Positions 8,850-17,386 of a stretch of DNA of 64,000 nucleotides are shown one piece after another (the first letter of the stretch is position 1; every line of letters begins with the position of its first letter). The translations under genes were made by a program, and so were the position numbers. Source of the DNA: Oscillospiraceae bacterium (GTDB lineage Bacteria; Bacillota; Clostridia; Oscillospirales; Oscillospiraceae); assembly GCA_015068245.1 (NCBI GenBank), contig SVKU01000002.1:159932-223931 (forward strand), read 5' to 3'. The notes beneath the pieces were generated by a model, which saw only the letters and a program-made list of their open reading frames with translations, had not been told where the DNA came from and ran no database searches.

Positions 8850-9998
8850 TTATTCACCAATCTCCAGCAGTCTGCGATACACTTCAACGCCTACCAACAG
8901 CACATCTTCATCAAAATCAAATCGGCAGTTGTGGAGGGGCTGATCGTTCTTGCCGCCCTGAATACCGAGCCACATGAATACCCCGGGAATCTGCTGCTGA
9001 TAGCAGGCAAAATCCTCGGCAGCCATGGCAGGCTCAACAAGCACAATATCTTCCATGCCGGTGTAGGTATACAGATCCTCCACCATGGAGCGGGGATTTT
9101 CCACGCTGGGATACTGGATTCGCTCGTAAACCTCAAACTTTGCTCCGGTGGCCAGGGCAACACCCTCTGTCATGGCATGTATCCTTGCCATCAGATTGTC
9201 GTAAACCTCCGATGAAAACACACGCAAAGTGCCGTTCATCTCCACCCTGTCGGCAATGACGTTTCTTGCGCTGCCGCCGGTAATGCGGCCGATAGTGAGC
9301 AGTGCGTCCTGGTGCGGGTCAACACTGCGGGTAATTGCGCTTTGCAGCATGGTTATAAGTTCGGCTGATGCAACTATGGCATCGACCCCCATCTGCGGGC
9401 TGGCACCGTGGGCACTAACACCCTGTGCATAAATATCGAACTCGCAGCTTCTGGCCATCATATGACCCCAGCGGATACCGATTTTTCCCTTGGGCACCGT
9501 GGGCCACAGATGGATACCGTAAATGCGGTCTATGCAGGGGTCTTCCAGTGCGCCGTCCTCTATCATGGCAGCGGCTCCGCCCCAACCTTCTTCTGCAGGC
9601 TGGAACAGAAGCACTACGTTGTACTTCAGCTCACTGCGATGTTTTGCAATCAGCTGCGCCAGTGCCAGCAGCATTGTCATGTGTCCGTCATGGCCGCAGC
9701 CGTGCATTTTCCCCACATGGGACGAAACGTAATCTGTTTCGTTCTGCTCCAGCACGTTCAGTCCGTCCATATCCGCCCTGAATCCAACGGTCTCCTGTGC
9801 ATTTTCGGCATACCAAACCGCCTTGATGCCGGTGTCAGCCAGCGAATCCAGCACATCCGGCTGCAGTTTTTCCAGTTCGTCCATGATATATTGATGGGTC
9901 TTGTACAGTTCAAACCCCACTTCGGGGATCCTGTGCAGGGCTCGTCTTGTTTTTACGGCGTAGTCAAGCAGCGCCGCAACTTCATCATGAATCAGCAT
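8850..9998 (-). CDS. M20-family amidohydrolase (N-acyl amino acid / aminobenzoyl-glutamate hydrolase-like)
   Basis: This 382-residue cytosolic metal-dependent hydrolase cleaves amide bonds of N-acylated or N-aroylated amino acids. Metal-site motifs are in order: FRADMDGLN, MHGCGHDGHMTMLL, QPAEEGWGGA and a C-terminal PLHNCRFDFDED. The dimerisation domain inserted in the middle begins about residue 180 (SCEFDIYAQGVSAHGASPQ). Length and motifs fit the IAA-amino-acid hydrolase / hippurate hydrolase group. It lies 29 bases downstream of the COG2509 flavoprotein gene, and the GH3 gene precedes that, so all three probably share a transcript. Together they could unmask conjugated compounds (glycoside plus amide), but the substrate is unknown. 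Confidence 0.9.
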   Translation of the reverse strand: MLIHDEVAALLDYAVKTRRALHRIPEVGFELYKTHQYIMDELEKLQPDVLDSLADTGIKAVWYAENAQETVGFRADMDGLNVLEQNETDYVSSHVGKMHGCGHDGHMTMLLALAQLIAKHRSELKYNVVLLFQPAEEGWGGAAAMIEDGALEDPCIDRIYGIHLWPTVPKGKIGIRWGHMMARSCEFDIYAQGVSAHGASPQMGVDAIVASAELITMLQSAITRSVDPHQDALLTIGRITGGSARNVIADRVEMNGTLRVFSSEVYDNLMARIHAMTEGVALATGAKFEVYERIQYPSVENPRSMVEDLYTYTGMEDIVLVEPAMAAEDFACYQQQIPGVFMWLGIQGGKNDQPLHNCRFDFDEDVLLVGVEVYRRLLEIGE

Positions 9999-10027
9999 AT
10001 TAAATATCCTTTTTCTCTTTATCCGTG

Positions 10028-11416
10028 TTATACCAGCTTTCGACCCATAAGGACACCCATAACAGATGCCATCATCAGTCCTCTTGTCCAGCCGCTGGAA
10101 TCGCCAAGGCAGTGAAGCCCCTCAACATTGGTGTTGAAATCCTCGTCCATCTTGACACGGTTGGAATAGAACTTCAGTTCGGGAGAATACAGCAAGGTTT
10201 CGTTTGCCGCAAAACCCGGAACAACATAATCCACTGCTTTAATGAAATTTATAATGTTAATCATCGCCCTGTAAGGCATGGCTGCGGTGATATCCCCCGC
10301 AACGGCATCGGGCAGAGTGGGACGCACATTGGACTGGCTCAGTTCCTTTTCCCATGTACGCTTGCCGTCCAGAATATCACCAAATCTCTGGACAAGGATA
10401 TGACCCGCTCCAAGCATATTTGTCAGTTCGCCGATCTTCTGGGCATATGCAATGGGTTGGTTGAAAGGATAGGAAAAGTTATGGGAGCACAGTATGGCCA
10501 GGTTTGTGTTGTTGGACTTGGTATCCTTGAAAGAATGTCCGTTGACCACAGCCAAATCGTTGTCGTAATTCTCCTGACTTACGAAGCCTCCGGGATTCTG
10601 GCAGAAAGTACGCACCTTGTTCTTGAAAGGCTGGGGATAACCGATGAGTTTGGATTCGTACAATACCTTGTTGACGGTTTCCATTATCTCGTTTCGGACT
10701 TCCACACGGACACCTATATCAACGGTTCCGGGCTGATGAGCGATGCTGTATTCTGCGCATATCTTTTCCAGCCAGTCGGCGCCTCTTCGTCCGGTAGCAA
10801 CAACGGTGTGGGCAGCGGTCAGCTCTTTGGTATCCTTACCGTCGGTGATACGGACGCCCTTGCAGCAGCCATCTTCCAGTATAAGGTCGGTGCACTCCCA
10901 ACCGAATATCAGCTCCACACCGTTTTCCTGCAGATACTGCTCAATGCGGTAATAGATATCCTGAGCTTTTTCGGTGCCCATATGGCGTATGGGGCAGTCC
11001 ACCAGCTTCAAGCCTGCGTGAATGGCACGTTTTCTTATTTCCTTGACTTCTTCCGGGTCTCCAACGCCTTCCACATGGGTATCGGCTCCGAACTCCAGAT
11101 AAATACCATCGGTATAGTCAATGGTGTCCTGAGCAAGATTTTCACCAATAAGGCTTGGCAAGTCTCCGCCTACCTCATAGCTGAGAGAAAGCTTTCCATC
11201 GGAAAAAGCTCCCGCTCCGGAAAATCCGGTGGTTATGTGGCAGTAGGGCTTGCAGTTCATGCACTGACCGGTTTTTGCCTTGGGGCAGGCTCTTTTTTCC
11301 ACAGCTCTGCCCTTTTCGATTATGGTTATTTTCTTTTTGCTTCCTTTGCGGAGCATTTCCACTGCGGTAAATATTCCCGCAGGTCCCGCTCCCACAATTA
11401 CTACGTTATCTGACAT
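10028..11416 (-). CDS. FAD-dependent oxidoreductase of the COG2509 type
   Basis: The 462-residue flavoprotein starts with a dinucleotide-binding fold (VVIVGAGPAGIFTAVEM, then ITIIEKGRAVEKR). A Cys-rich stretch follows, RACPKAKTGQCMNCKPYC, then a GFSGAGAFSDGKLSL loop. The C-terminus has the FAD-closing motif LHCLGDSSGWTRGLMMAS. This arrangement matches the uncharacterised FAD-dependent dehydrogenase family COG2509, for which I know no settled reaction. The four clustered Cys could bind a metal or Fe-S centre. The gene is 15 bases after the GH3 gene and 29 before the amidohydrolase gene. CAGGAGA precedes the ATG. Confidence 0.85.
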   Translation of the reverse strand: MSDNVVIVGAGPAGIFTAVEMLRKGSKKKITIIEKGRAVEKRACPKAKTGQCMNCKPYCHITTGFSGAGAFSDGKLSLSYEVGGDLPSLIGENLAQDTIDYTDGIYLEFGADTHVEGVGDPEEVKEIRKRAIHAGLKLVDCPIRHMGTEKAQDIYYRIEQYLQENGVELIFGWECTDLILEDGCCKGVRITDGKDTKELTAAHTVVATGRRGADWLEKICAEYSIAHQPGTVDIGVRVEVRNEIMETVNKVLYESKLIGYPQPFKNKVRTFCQNPGGFVSQENYDNDLAVVNGHSFKDTKSNNTNLAILCSHNFSYPFNQPIAYAQKIGELTNMLGAGHILVQRFGDILDGKRTWEKELSQSNVRPTLPDAVAGDITAAMPYRAMINIINFIKAVDYVVPGFAANETLLYSPELKFYSNRVKMDEDFNTNVEGLHCLGDSSGWTRGLMMASVMGVLMGRKLV

Positions 11417-11431
11417 ATTTATCTCCTGACA

Positions 11432-14008
11432 TTATTTCTGAGGAAGTTTAAAAATTACATTGAGAATATGGCACACGGACCTTTCCAGCATAGCACGGGT
11501 GACACTCATCTGCTTTTTGGCTTCGCCCTTTGATACCACAGGCTCGTCGCTTTCAACACCGTCTATTATTGCCTGAATACTGGACTTTCCGCCGGGCTGG
11601 ATCATATCGTTTCCTGCATACATGCTCATGGCAGGACTGGACTGTCCACCGCCCCAGTCGGTCATAATAAGCCCGCCGAATCCCCATTCATCTCTGGCAA
11701 TAGCGGTACACAAATCATAGTTGTCGGCTGCCGGTACACCGTTGATGTCGTTGTATGAGGTCATTATAGCCAGAGGTGCTGCTTTTCTGACTGCCAGTTC
11801 AAATCCTTTGAGATAAATCTCTCTCAGAGCACGCTGTTCAACCACGGAGTTGGAGTTTGTACGCTGGTTTTCCTGGCTGTTGCAGGCAAAATGCTTCAGC
11901 GTAACGCCTACACCTCTGGACTGAACTCCCTCGGTAATAGCAGCAGCCACAAGACCGGTAAGTCTGGGATCTTCGGAATAGTATTCAAAGTTTCTTCCGC
12001 AGAAGGGGTGGCGATGGATGTTCATACCGGGAGCAAGCCACAGATCCACCTTGTATTCCAGCATTTCCAGACCCACGGCAGCGCCTACGGACCGGATAAG
12101 CTCTTCGTCCCAGCTGGATGCCAGCAAAGTGCCTACAGGGAAAGCCGTGCAGTTCTGACGTTTTACAACTTCGCCTTCTTCGTCTTTGATCTCACGGGTG
12201 ATGCGAACACCTGCCGGGCCGTCGGCAAGAATGATCCGGCGGATACCGTACTTCTCGCTCATGTCCACAGTCTGACCTGCGGCACCGGGTACGGAGTTGG
12301 GTTCGCCCATATCCATACCGCCAACACCCATATGGGAGGCTTCGCCATCGCCGTCGGGCTTGGGCATGTTTTCGAATATATCTGCGGGCATGGCCGTCAT
12401 ATCCATACCTGTGCCGCAGCAAAGCGCCGCCATTTCCTCAACTGTCATCTGGGCAACGACATTGGCAACGGTGCACTTGCCTTCGCGAACATCGTCAAGA
12501 GTCAGCAGTTCGTCACCGGCGGGCACACAGCCCTTGAACTGACCGCTGTAACGGACAGTCTTTTCCTTGAAAGTCTTGGAACTGAGGCGGACAGCCATTT
12601 TTGCCGCAGCTTCCAGCTGTGCGTTTTCTTCTTCGTAAGTGTAGGGAGTTGCTCCCTGTTTGGTAATGGGGTTGAAATCGGGGCTGTCTGTTCTGGGCAT
12701 ACGGCCGGACAGGATAAGGGTCTTTACCTCACGGTCGATGTAAACGGCTCCCACAACATAAGTGTCTCTCGAGCTTCTGCCCGCACGAATATAGTAATGA
12801 CCGCTTTCGAGGATATAGGCAAAATCCTGCTCACTGTAGGAAGCCATATCCGCCACGTCGAAAGTAACGCTCAATTCCTGGCTTTCACCGGGTGCAAGCA
12901 GACCTGTCTTTGCAAAGCCCGCCAGTTCCTGATACGGTTTTTCCAGCTTGCCGTCGGGAGCGGAGAAATAAACCTCCAGCACATCCTTGCCGCTGTATTC
13001 TTCGCTGACGTTGCAGACTGTGGCTTTAACGGTTATTTTTCCGCTTTCAACTTCCATGGCGCAGGCAGTGGTTTCAAACTCTGCGTAGGAAAGGCCATAA
13101 CCAAAGGGGAAAGTAACGTCCACACCAAAGGTATCAAAATAACGGTAGCCTACAAATACGCCTTCTTCATAATTGATATAGCACTGTTCTTCAACAGCTC
13201 CCGGACCGCCGGGTCCGGGACCCATGGCAGGAAATACCAGACCGTTTTTCTTATGGGTACCGAAGTTGCGGTAAGAGGGGTAATCTTCAATATGCTTTGC
13301 CCAGCTGTCTGTAAGTTTGCCGGAGGGGGTTACGGCACCGCAAAGCACATCTGCCACAGCATGGCCACCCTCCTGTCCGGGCAGAGATGTAAACAAAACC
13401 GCCTTGAACCGATCATCGATGAAAGAAGAATCTATAACACCGGAAGTGTTCAGCAGCAGCACCACGTTTTCAAAGTGCCTGCAAACCTCAGCTATCATTT
13501 CCTCTTCATCGTCCTGCAGGAAGTAGTCACCTTTTTTACCGGGCATGTCGGCACCCTCGCCTGCAATACGGGAAATGACGATAATTGCGGCCCTGTTGCG
13601 CTCCGCAGCCAGTTCAACATTGACGATACTGATGGGCATCTGGTCCTCGGAGAAAACATCGGGAGTAAGGAAGCTCACTTCCTTTTTAGGGTGATTCGCT
13701 GCCCATGCTTCATACTTGGAAGCCACAAGACGGTCCACTTCCAGTGCTTCACAGGCTGTAAGCCCTTCGAGAATATTCACATTTCGGACGTTGTTGACTT
13801 CACCGGAGCCGGTACCGCCCTTAATGGTATAAATCTGTCCTATACCAAAGACAGCAACGGGGTATTTGCCCTCATCAGCCTTAAGCGGCAAAAGATTGTC
13901 TTCATTTTTCAGCAGAACCATACTTTCGGCAGCCGCCATACGGGAAACCTGAGCACAGAAGTTTTCCCGGGCAGTACCGGTAAGCAGAGTATTTCTGACA
14001 GTAGCCAT
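11432..14008 (-). CDS. Glycoside hydrolase family 3, circularly permuted, with Pro/Gly/Met-rich insertions
   Basis: The 858-residue glycosidase has reversed domain order. The GH3 C-terminal domain comes first (about 10-240, with acid/base-region motif GEGAD near Glu151), then a fibronectin-III-like domain (about 310-425), then the TIM barrel (about 515-858). The predicted nucleophile is Asp784 in LIMTDWGG. The barrel also shows GIRRIILADGPAG and LKHFACNSQE. The same permutation is known in some rumen-bacterial beta-glucosidases. No signal peptide is present, so it should act in the cytosol on imported glycosides. Two extra segments stand out: GPGPGGPG near residues 264-271 and a longer Gly/Met/Pro/Asp stretch at about 546-571, just before the conserved SVPGAAGQTV. 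ATG at 14008 was chosen for AAGAGGTGG upstream. It heads a likely three-gene operon. Exact sugar specificity is not deducible. Confidence 0.9.
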   Translation of the reverse strand: MATVRNTLLTGTARENFCAQVSRMAAAESMVLLKNEDNLLPLKADEGKYPVAVFGIGQIYTIKGGTGSGEVNNVRNVNILEGLTACEALEVDRLVASKYEAWAANHPKKEVSFLTPDVFSEDQMPISIVNVELAAERNRAAIIVISRIAGEGADMPGKKGDYFLQDDEEEMIAEVCRHFENVVLLLNTSGVIDSSFIDDRFKAVLFTSLPGQEGGHAVADVLCGAVTPSGKLTDSWAKHIEDYPSYRNFGTHKKNGLVFPAMGPGPGGPGAVEEQCYINYEEGVFVGYRYFDTFGVDVTFPFGYGLSYAEFETTACAMEVESGKITVKATVCNVSEEYSGKDVLEVYFSAPDGKLEKPYQELAGFAKTGLLAPGESQELSVTFDVADMASYSEQDFAYILESGHYYIRAGRSSRDTYVVGAVYIDREVKTLILSGRMPRTDSPDFNPITKQGATPYTYEEENAQLEAAAKMAVRLSSKTFKEKTVRYSGQFKGCVPAGDELLTLDDVREGKCTVANVVAQMTVEEMAALCCGTGMDMTAMPADIFENMPKPDGDGEASHMGVGGMDMGEPNSVPGAAGQTVDMSEKYGIRRIILADGPAGVRITREIKDEEGEVVKRQNCTAFPVGTLLASSWDEELIRSVGAAVGLEMLEYKVDLWLAPGMNIHRHPFCGRNFEYYSEDPRLTGLVAAAITEGVQSRGVGVTLKHFACNSQENQRTNSNSVVEQRALREIYLKGFELAVRKAAPLAIMTSYNDINGVPAADNYDLCTAIARDEWGFGGLIMTDWGGGQSSPAMSMYAGNDMIQPGGKSSIQAIIDGVESDEPVVSKGEAKKQMSVTRAMLERSVCHILNVIFKLPQK

Positions 14009-14061
14009 AGTAATTACCACCTCTTATTTAAATCTCAATATCTACACGTTTATACATCTAT

Positions 14062-14090
14062 ATAATATCCTAACATCGGACGTGTTTCAA
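14062..14090 (-). promoter_or_regulatory. Promoter of the GH3 operon
   Basis: On the minus strand TTGAAA and TATTAT are separated by 17 bases, 54 bases before the GH3 start codon. Confidence 0.6.
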
Positions 14091-14209
14091 CTACAAATTG
14101 ATTGCGGTCATGCTTTTCTTCTGCGACAGCTTTCCCTATAATGCACATTCCCAAGGGTATACAATGGTAAACATAATATGGAAAATTTTTACATTATGAG
14201 GTGAAGCAA

Positions 14210-15013
14210 ATGGAGACTTTCAGAAAGCGGTCCTTTTTTGAAAACAACCGTGTTGTATACGTTCCCGTTCGGGACATAACCCCCAATCCGGATCAGCCGA
14301 GAAAGGTATTTGACCGTCAGGCTTTGGAGGAGTTGGCAGACAGCATCAGGAGATACGGTATAATCCAACCTCTCTCTGTCAGAAAAAAGGGTAAGGGCTA
14401 CGAGCTTGTGGCAGGAGAACGCCGGCTCAGAGCAGCCATGATGGCAGGGCTCAGTGATATTCCCTGCATCGTCCTGACAGTGGACAGCCAGCAGTCCGGC
14501 ATGATAGCACTGGTTGAGAATCTTCAGCGCAGAGACCTTGACTTTATCGAAGAAGCACAGGGACTTGCCCGGCTTATGAAGCTGTATGGCCTCAGCCAGG
14601 AGCAAGCTGCCGCAAGGGTGGGAAAATCCCAGTCGGCAGTAGCCAACAAGCTGCGTCTGCTGAAACACTCCCAACGGATACTGCAGACTATGCGGGATAA
14701 CAATCTTTCCGAACGGCATGCCAGAGCCCTGTTGCGCATTGACGAAGAGGGCGACAGATGGCAAGCATTGCAGCACATAATCGCCAACGATCTGACAGTG
14801 GCGAAAACCGAGCAGTATATCGATTCACTGTTGGCTGTTTCTGATGAAAGACCCACCGGCCAGACCAGAACACTTCTTTTAAAGGACGTTCGTTTTTTCC
14901 TGAACTCGATAAAAAACAACCTGCGCACCATACAGGACGCAGGTATTCCGGCCGATATGCAGCGCAGCGAAACCGACGAAGCCGTGGTGCTGACCATCAC
15001 CATCGGGAAGTAG
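14210..15013 (+). CDS. ParB/Spo0J/Noc-family DNA-binding protein
   Basis: A 267-residue protein with a ParB N-terminal CTP-binding domain: VPVRDITPNPDQPRK near residues 20-35, and the nucleotide-binding box GERRLRAAMMAG near 70-80. A helix-turn-helix follows (SQEQAAARVGKSQSAVANKL) and then a C-terminal dimerisation region. Family members spread along DNA from a palindromic site to organise chromosome origins (Spo0J) or block division over nucleoids (Noc). No ParA gene adjoins it and no obvious parS or Noc site was seen nearby. It is therefore an orphan, either a Noc-like paralogue or a regulator. The ATG at 14210 follows TGAGGTGA. An upstream in-frame GTG lies within that site. Confidence 0.88.
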   Translation: METFRKRSFFENNRVVYVPVRDITPNPDQPRKVFDRQALEELADSIRRYGIIQPLSVRKKGKGYELVAGERRLRAAMMAGLSDIPCIVLTVDSQQSGMIALVENLQRRDLDFIEEAQGLARLMKLYGLSQEQAAARVGKSQSAVANKLRLLKHSQRILQTMRDNNLSERHARALLRIDEEGDRWQALQHIIANDLTVAKTEQYIDSLLAVSDERPTGQTRTLLLKDVRFFLNSIKNNLRTIQDAGIPADMQRSETDEAVVLTITIGK

Positions 15014-15055
15014 GGTACATATGTGCCCTTATGCTACAGCAGTGCTCCCCCACAC

Positions 15056-15084
15056 TTGACATCGGTTTTTCTTTGTCATAAAAT
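15056..15084 (+). promoter_or_regulatory. Strong sigma-A promoter of beta-helix gene 2
   Basis: TTGACA (15056-15061) and TAAAAT (15079-15084) are separated by exactly 17 bases, 48 bases before the start codon. It makes the beta-helix gene independent of the ParB-like gene upstream. Confidence 0.8.
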
Positions 15085-15132
15085 CAGTATGTATATTTAT
15101 AAATATTGATAGAATGAAAGGAAAAGGAAAAC

Positions 15133-17253
15133 ATGGATGTTAAAAAGCTCAGCACATGGCTTCTTGACGGCGTTGAAGTACCCGAAGGTACTGCAGGTGC
15201 TGTCAAATACGAAACCGATGCCATCGCACCCGAAACCGGTCTTTATGCAGGCGGCATGACCAAGGGCAGCGCCGACTACCGTACCGCTCTGTTCGTAGAC
15301 GGCGGCAAGATCGCTGAAAACCAGTCCGTCACCGCTGCCATCGTCGGTGGCTCCTACGATAGCGCAAAGTTGGAAGGCGGCGTTATCAAATCCGAAAACA
15401 AGCACTTCAACGGCGTTATGATCAACGACACCGACTATTCCGTCAAGGGTCTGACCATGGTCGCTCAGGGCTCCGGCGGCAACGACTTCAAAGGCTTCGG
15501 CGCAGGTATCGCCTGCTACGGCAAGTCCAATGTTGTTGTCGACGGCTATGCATTCGACGGTGCCGGTGCTATCCGCCACGGTGTTTTTGCCGGCGGCACC
15601 AAGCCCGAAGACAAACTGACCGTTACTGTTAAGAATTCTTTTGTCAAGTCCAACGGCTCCAAATACGAAAACGCTGCCGAAGGCATGTCCGGCTGCCCCT
15701 GGATGCTGGGCATCAGCAACGACGGTCACGCCAGAGCTACCATGATCGACGGTTATGCCGACGTTACCTATGAAAGCGACATCCTTCTCAGCGACGGTTG
15801 GGGCGTTCTGTCCATCGACGACACCGGCGACACTGTAAAGTGGGGCGAATACTCCATCGACCTCAAGGTCAAAAACAGTGTTGTGGACGTTACTACCGAA
15901 AGTTCCTCCGACCCCAGCTGCTATGCCACCTATTCCATCGGCGGTTGCTTCAACAAGTTCTATGGCTGTACCGTGGGCAATGCTGCCGATTCCGAAGCCT
16001 ACAAGGCTCTGAAGGCTGCCATGAAAGACACCTGCGTCAGCTATGACTATGCCACCAAGAAATACGGCATGACCTATGCCGCTGTTGTTGCCAACGAACA
16101 CGCCAGCGCAGGCTGGTATGACGGCTGCAACGTCACCACCAAATACGGTGTCATGTACCACAAGACCGCCAACGTCCGTTGGGCTCCCGGCACCGAAAGC
16201 GAATTTGCTCCCTGCGGTGTTACCGAAGTCAAGAACTCCACCTTCAATACCTACGGCGCTGCCTTCCTGGTAAAGGCCTGCGTACCCGTTATCGAAGTTG
16301 AAAACTCCAAGTTCAATTCCGAAAAGGGTGTTATCGTCCAGCTGATGGTCTGCGACGACCCCGGCATGGGTAACCCCGCTTACGCCGAAAGCGTAGACAC
16401 TTCCGCTCCCGTGGAAGCCGATCCCAAGTACAATCCCTATGACTACAACCTGAGAAACCAGACCTTCTTCCGCAAGTTCAACGTCAACGGCTTCGTGGGC
16501 GACGTTCAGGCCAGCTTCAAGGACTGCAAGGGCGAGACTGCTCTGAAGGGCAACTTCTTCAACAGCATCACTGTTGAAACCGAAGGCGAAGGCATGAAAT
16601 GGTGGGGTCAGAACCTGATCCTCAGCTTCGACAACTGCGAAATCGAAGGTGCCTGCTCCTCCTCCACCGCACTCCACGACGAATATTCCTTCTTCACCGC
16701 CAAGGCAGACAACGAATACGGCGCCATCGCCATCAATGCCGACGGTTATGAAATCAAGGGCAATTGGGAAAAGCCCAAGAGCAAGATGCCCGGCCCCATG
16801 CCCGACATGGGCGATATGCCCGGTGGCCCCGGTGGTCCCGGCGGTCCCGACATGGGTGGTGGCCCCGGTGGTCCCGGCGGTATGCCTGATATGGGCGGCA
16901 TGATGCCCATGATGATGGCTGAACCCGCATGGGCTTTCACTCCCGAGCTGGATGAAAACGGCAACGTTATCGTTATCGGTACCGAAAAGCTCACCGCCGA
17001 TAAGGGTCACATCATTTCCACCGATGCAACTCTACTGGGCAACCTGAGCAACACCGCTTCCCCCACCGTCAACAACGGCGTTTGGGTAGCTCTGAAGAAC
17101 GGTTCCGTTTGGACTCCCGTAGGTGACAGCTTCATCAGCAGGCTGGAAGTCGAATCCGGCTGCGAAATCAAGGGCACCGTCCTTATGGACGGCGCAGAAG
17201 TCGCTGTTGAACCCGGTAAGGTCTACACCGGCAAGATCCTTGTAAAAGGCTAA
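15133..17253 (+). CDS. Beta-helix family protein with internal Pro/Gly/Met tract (paralogue 2)
   Basis: Unknown function, 706 residues, the largest complete family member. No signal peptide, lipobox or membrane helix is visible. The body is a succession of short strands with Asn/Cys/Lys turns (VKNSFVKS, VKNSVVDV, VKNSTFNT, VENSKFNS), suggesting a beta-helix. Family blocks are GSGGNDFKGFGAGIACYG, CPWMLGISNDGHAR (about 187-200), GWGVLSIDDTG, YATYSIGGC and GVIVQLMVCDDPGMG. Residues about 552-596 are a Met/Pro/Gly/Asp tract (MPGGPGGPGGP and variants). After it comes a C-terminal module with VWTPVGDSFISRLEVESG. It has its own consensus promoter and a terminator, so it is a single-gene transcript and probably well expressed. 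GAAAGGAAAAGG precedes the ATG. Confidence 0.85.
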   Translation: MDVKKLSTWLLDGVEVPEGTAGAVKYETDAIAPETGLYAGGMTKGSADYRTALFVDGGKIAENQSVTAAIVGGSYDSAKLEGGVIKSENKHFNGVMINDTDYSVKGLTMVAQGSGGNDFKGFGAGIACYGKSNVVVDGYAFDGAGAIRHGVFAGGTKPEDKLTVTVKNSFVKSNGSKYENAAEGMSGCPWMLGISNDGHARATMIDGYADVTYESDILLSDGWGVLSIDDTGDTVKWGEYSIDLKVKNSVVDVTTESSSDPSCYATYSIGGCFNKFYGCTVGNAADSEAYKALKAAMKDTCVSYDYATKKYGMTYAAVVANEHASAGWYDGCNVTTKYGVMYHKTANVRWAPGTESEFAPCGVTEVKNSTFNTYGAAFLVKACVPVIEVENSKFNSEKGVIVQLMVCDDPGMGNPAYAESVDTSAPVEADPKYNPYDYNLRNQTFFRKFNVNGFVGDVQASFKDCKGETALKGNFFNSITVETEGEGMKWWGQNLILSFDNCEIEGACSSSTALHDEYSFFTAKADNEYGAIAINADGYEIKGNWEKPKSKMPGPMPDMGDMPGGPGGPGGPDMGGGPGGPGGMPDMGGMMPMMMAEPAWAFTPELDENGNVIVIGTEKLTADKGHIISTDATLLGNLSNTASPTVNNGVWVALKNGSVWTPVGDSFISRLEVESGCEIKGTVLMDGAEVAVEPGKVYTGKILVKG

Positions 17254-17262
17254 TCAAAATAT

Positions 17263-17293
17263 AAATCGGCAAGGCTTAATGCCTTGCCGATTT
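17263..17293 (+). terminator. Intrinsic terminator of beta-helix gene 2
   Basis: A 13-bp stem (17263-17275 with 17281-17293) around a 5-nt loop, followed by TATTTTG. Degenerate AGGGGTTAG-type repeats follow (about 17303-17335). Confidence 0.85.
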
Positions 17294-17386
17294 TATTTTG
17301 ATAGGGGTTAGCGGTTAGGATTTATGGGTTAGGAGTGCTGTCGTTTCGAATACCAGCGATACCGAAAAAGGCAACGTACTTTTCAA

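Noticed and set aside
14210..17253. Plasmid or integrated element suggested by a ParB gene
   Set aside because: No integrase, relaxase, replication or phage gene is nearby, and base composition does not visibly change.
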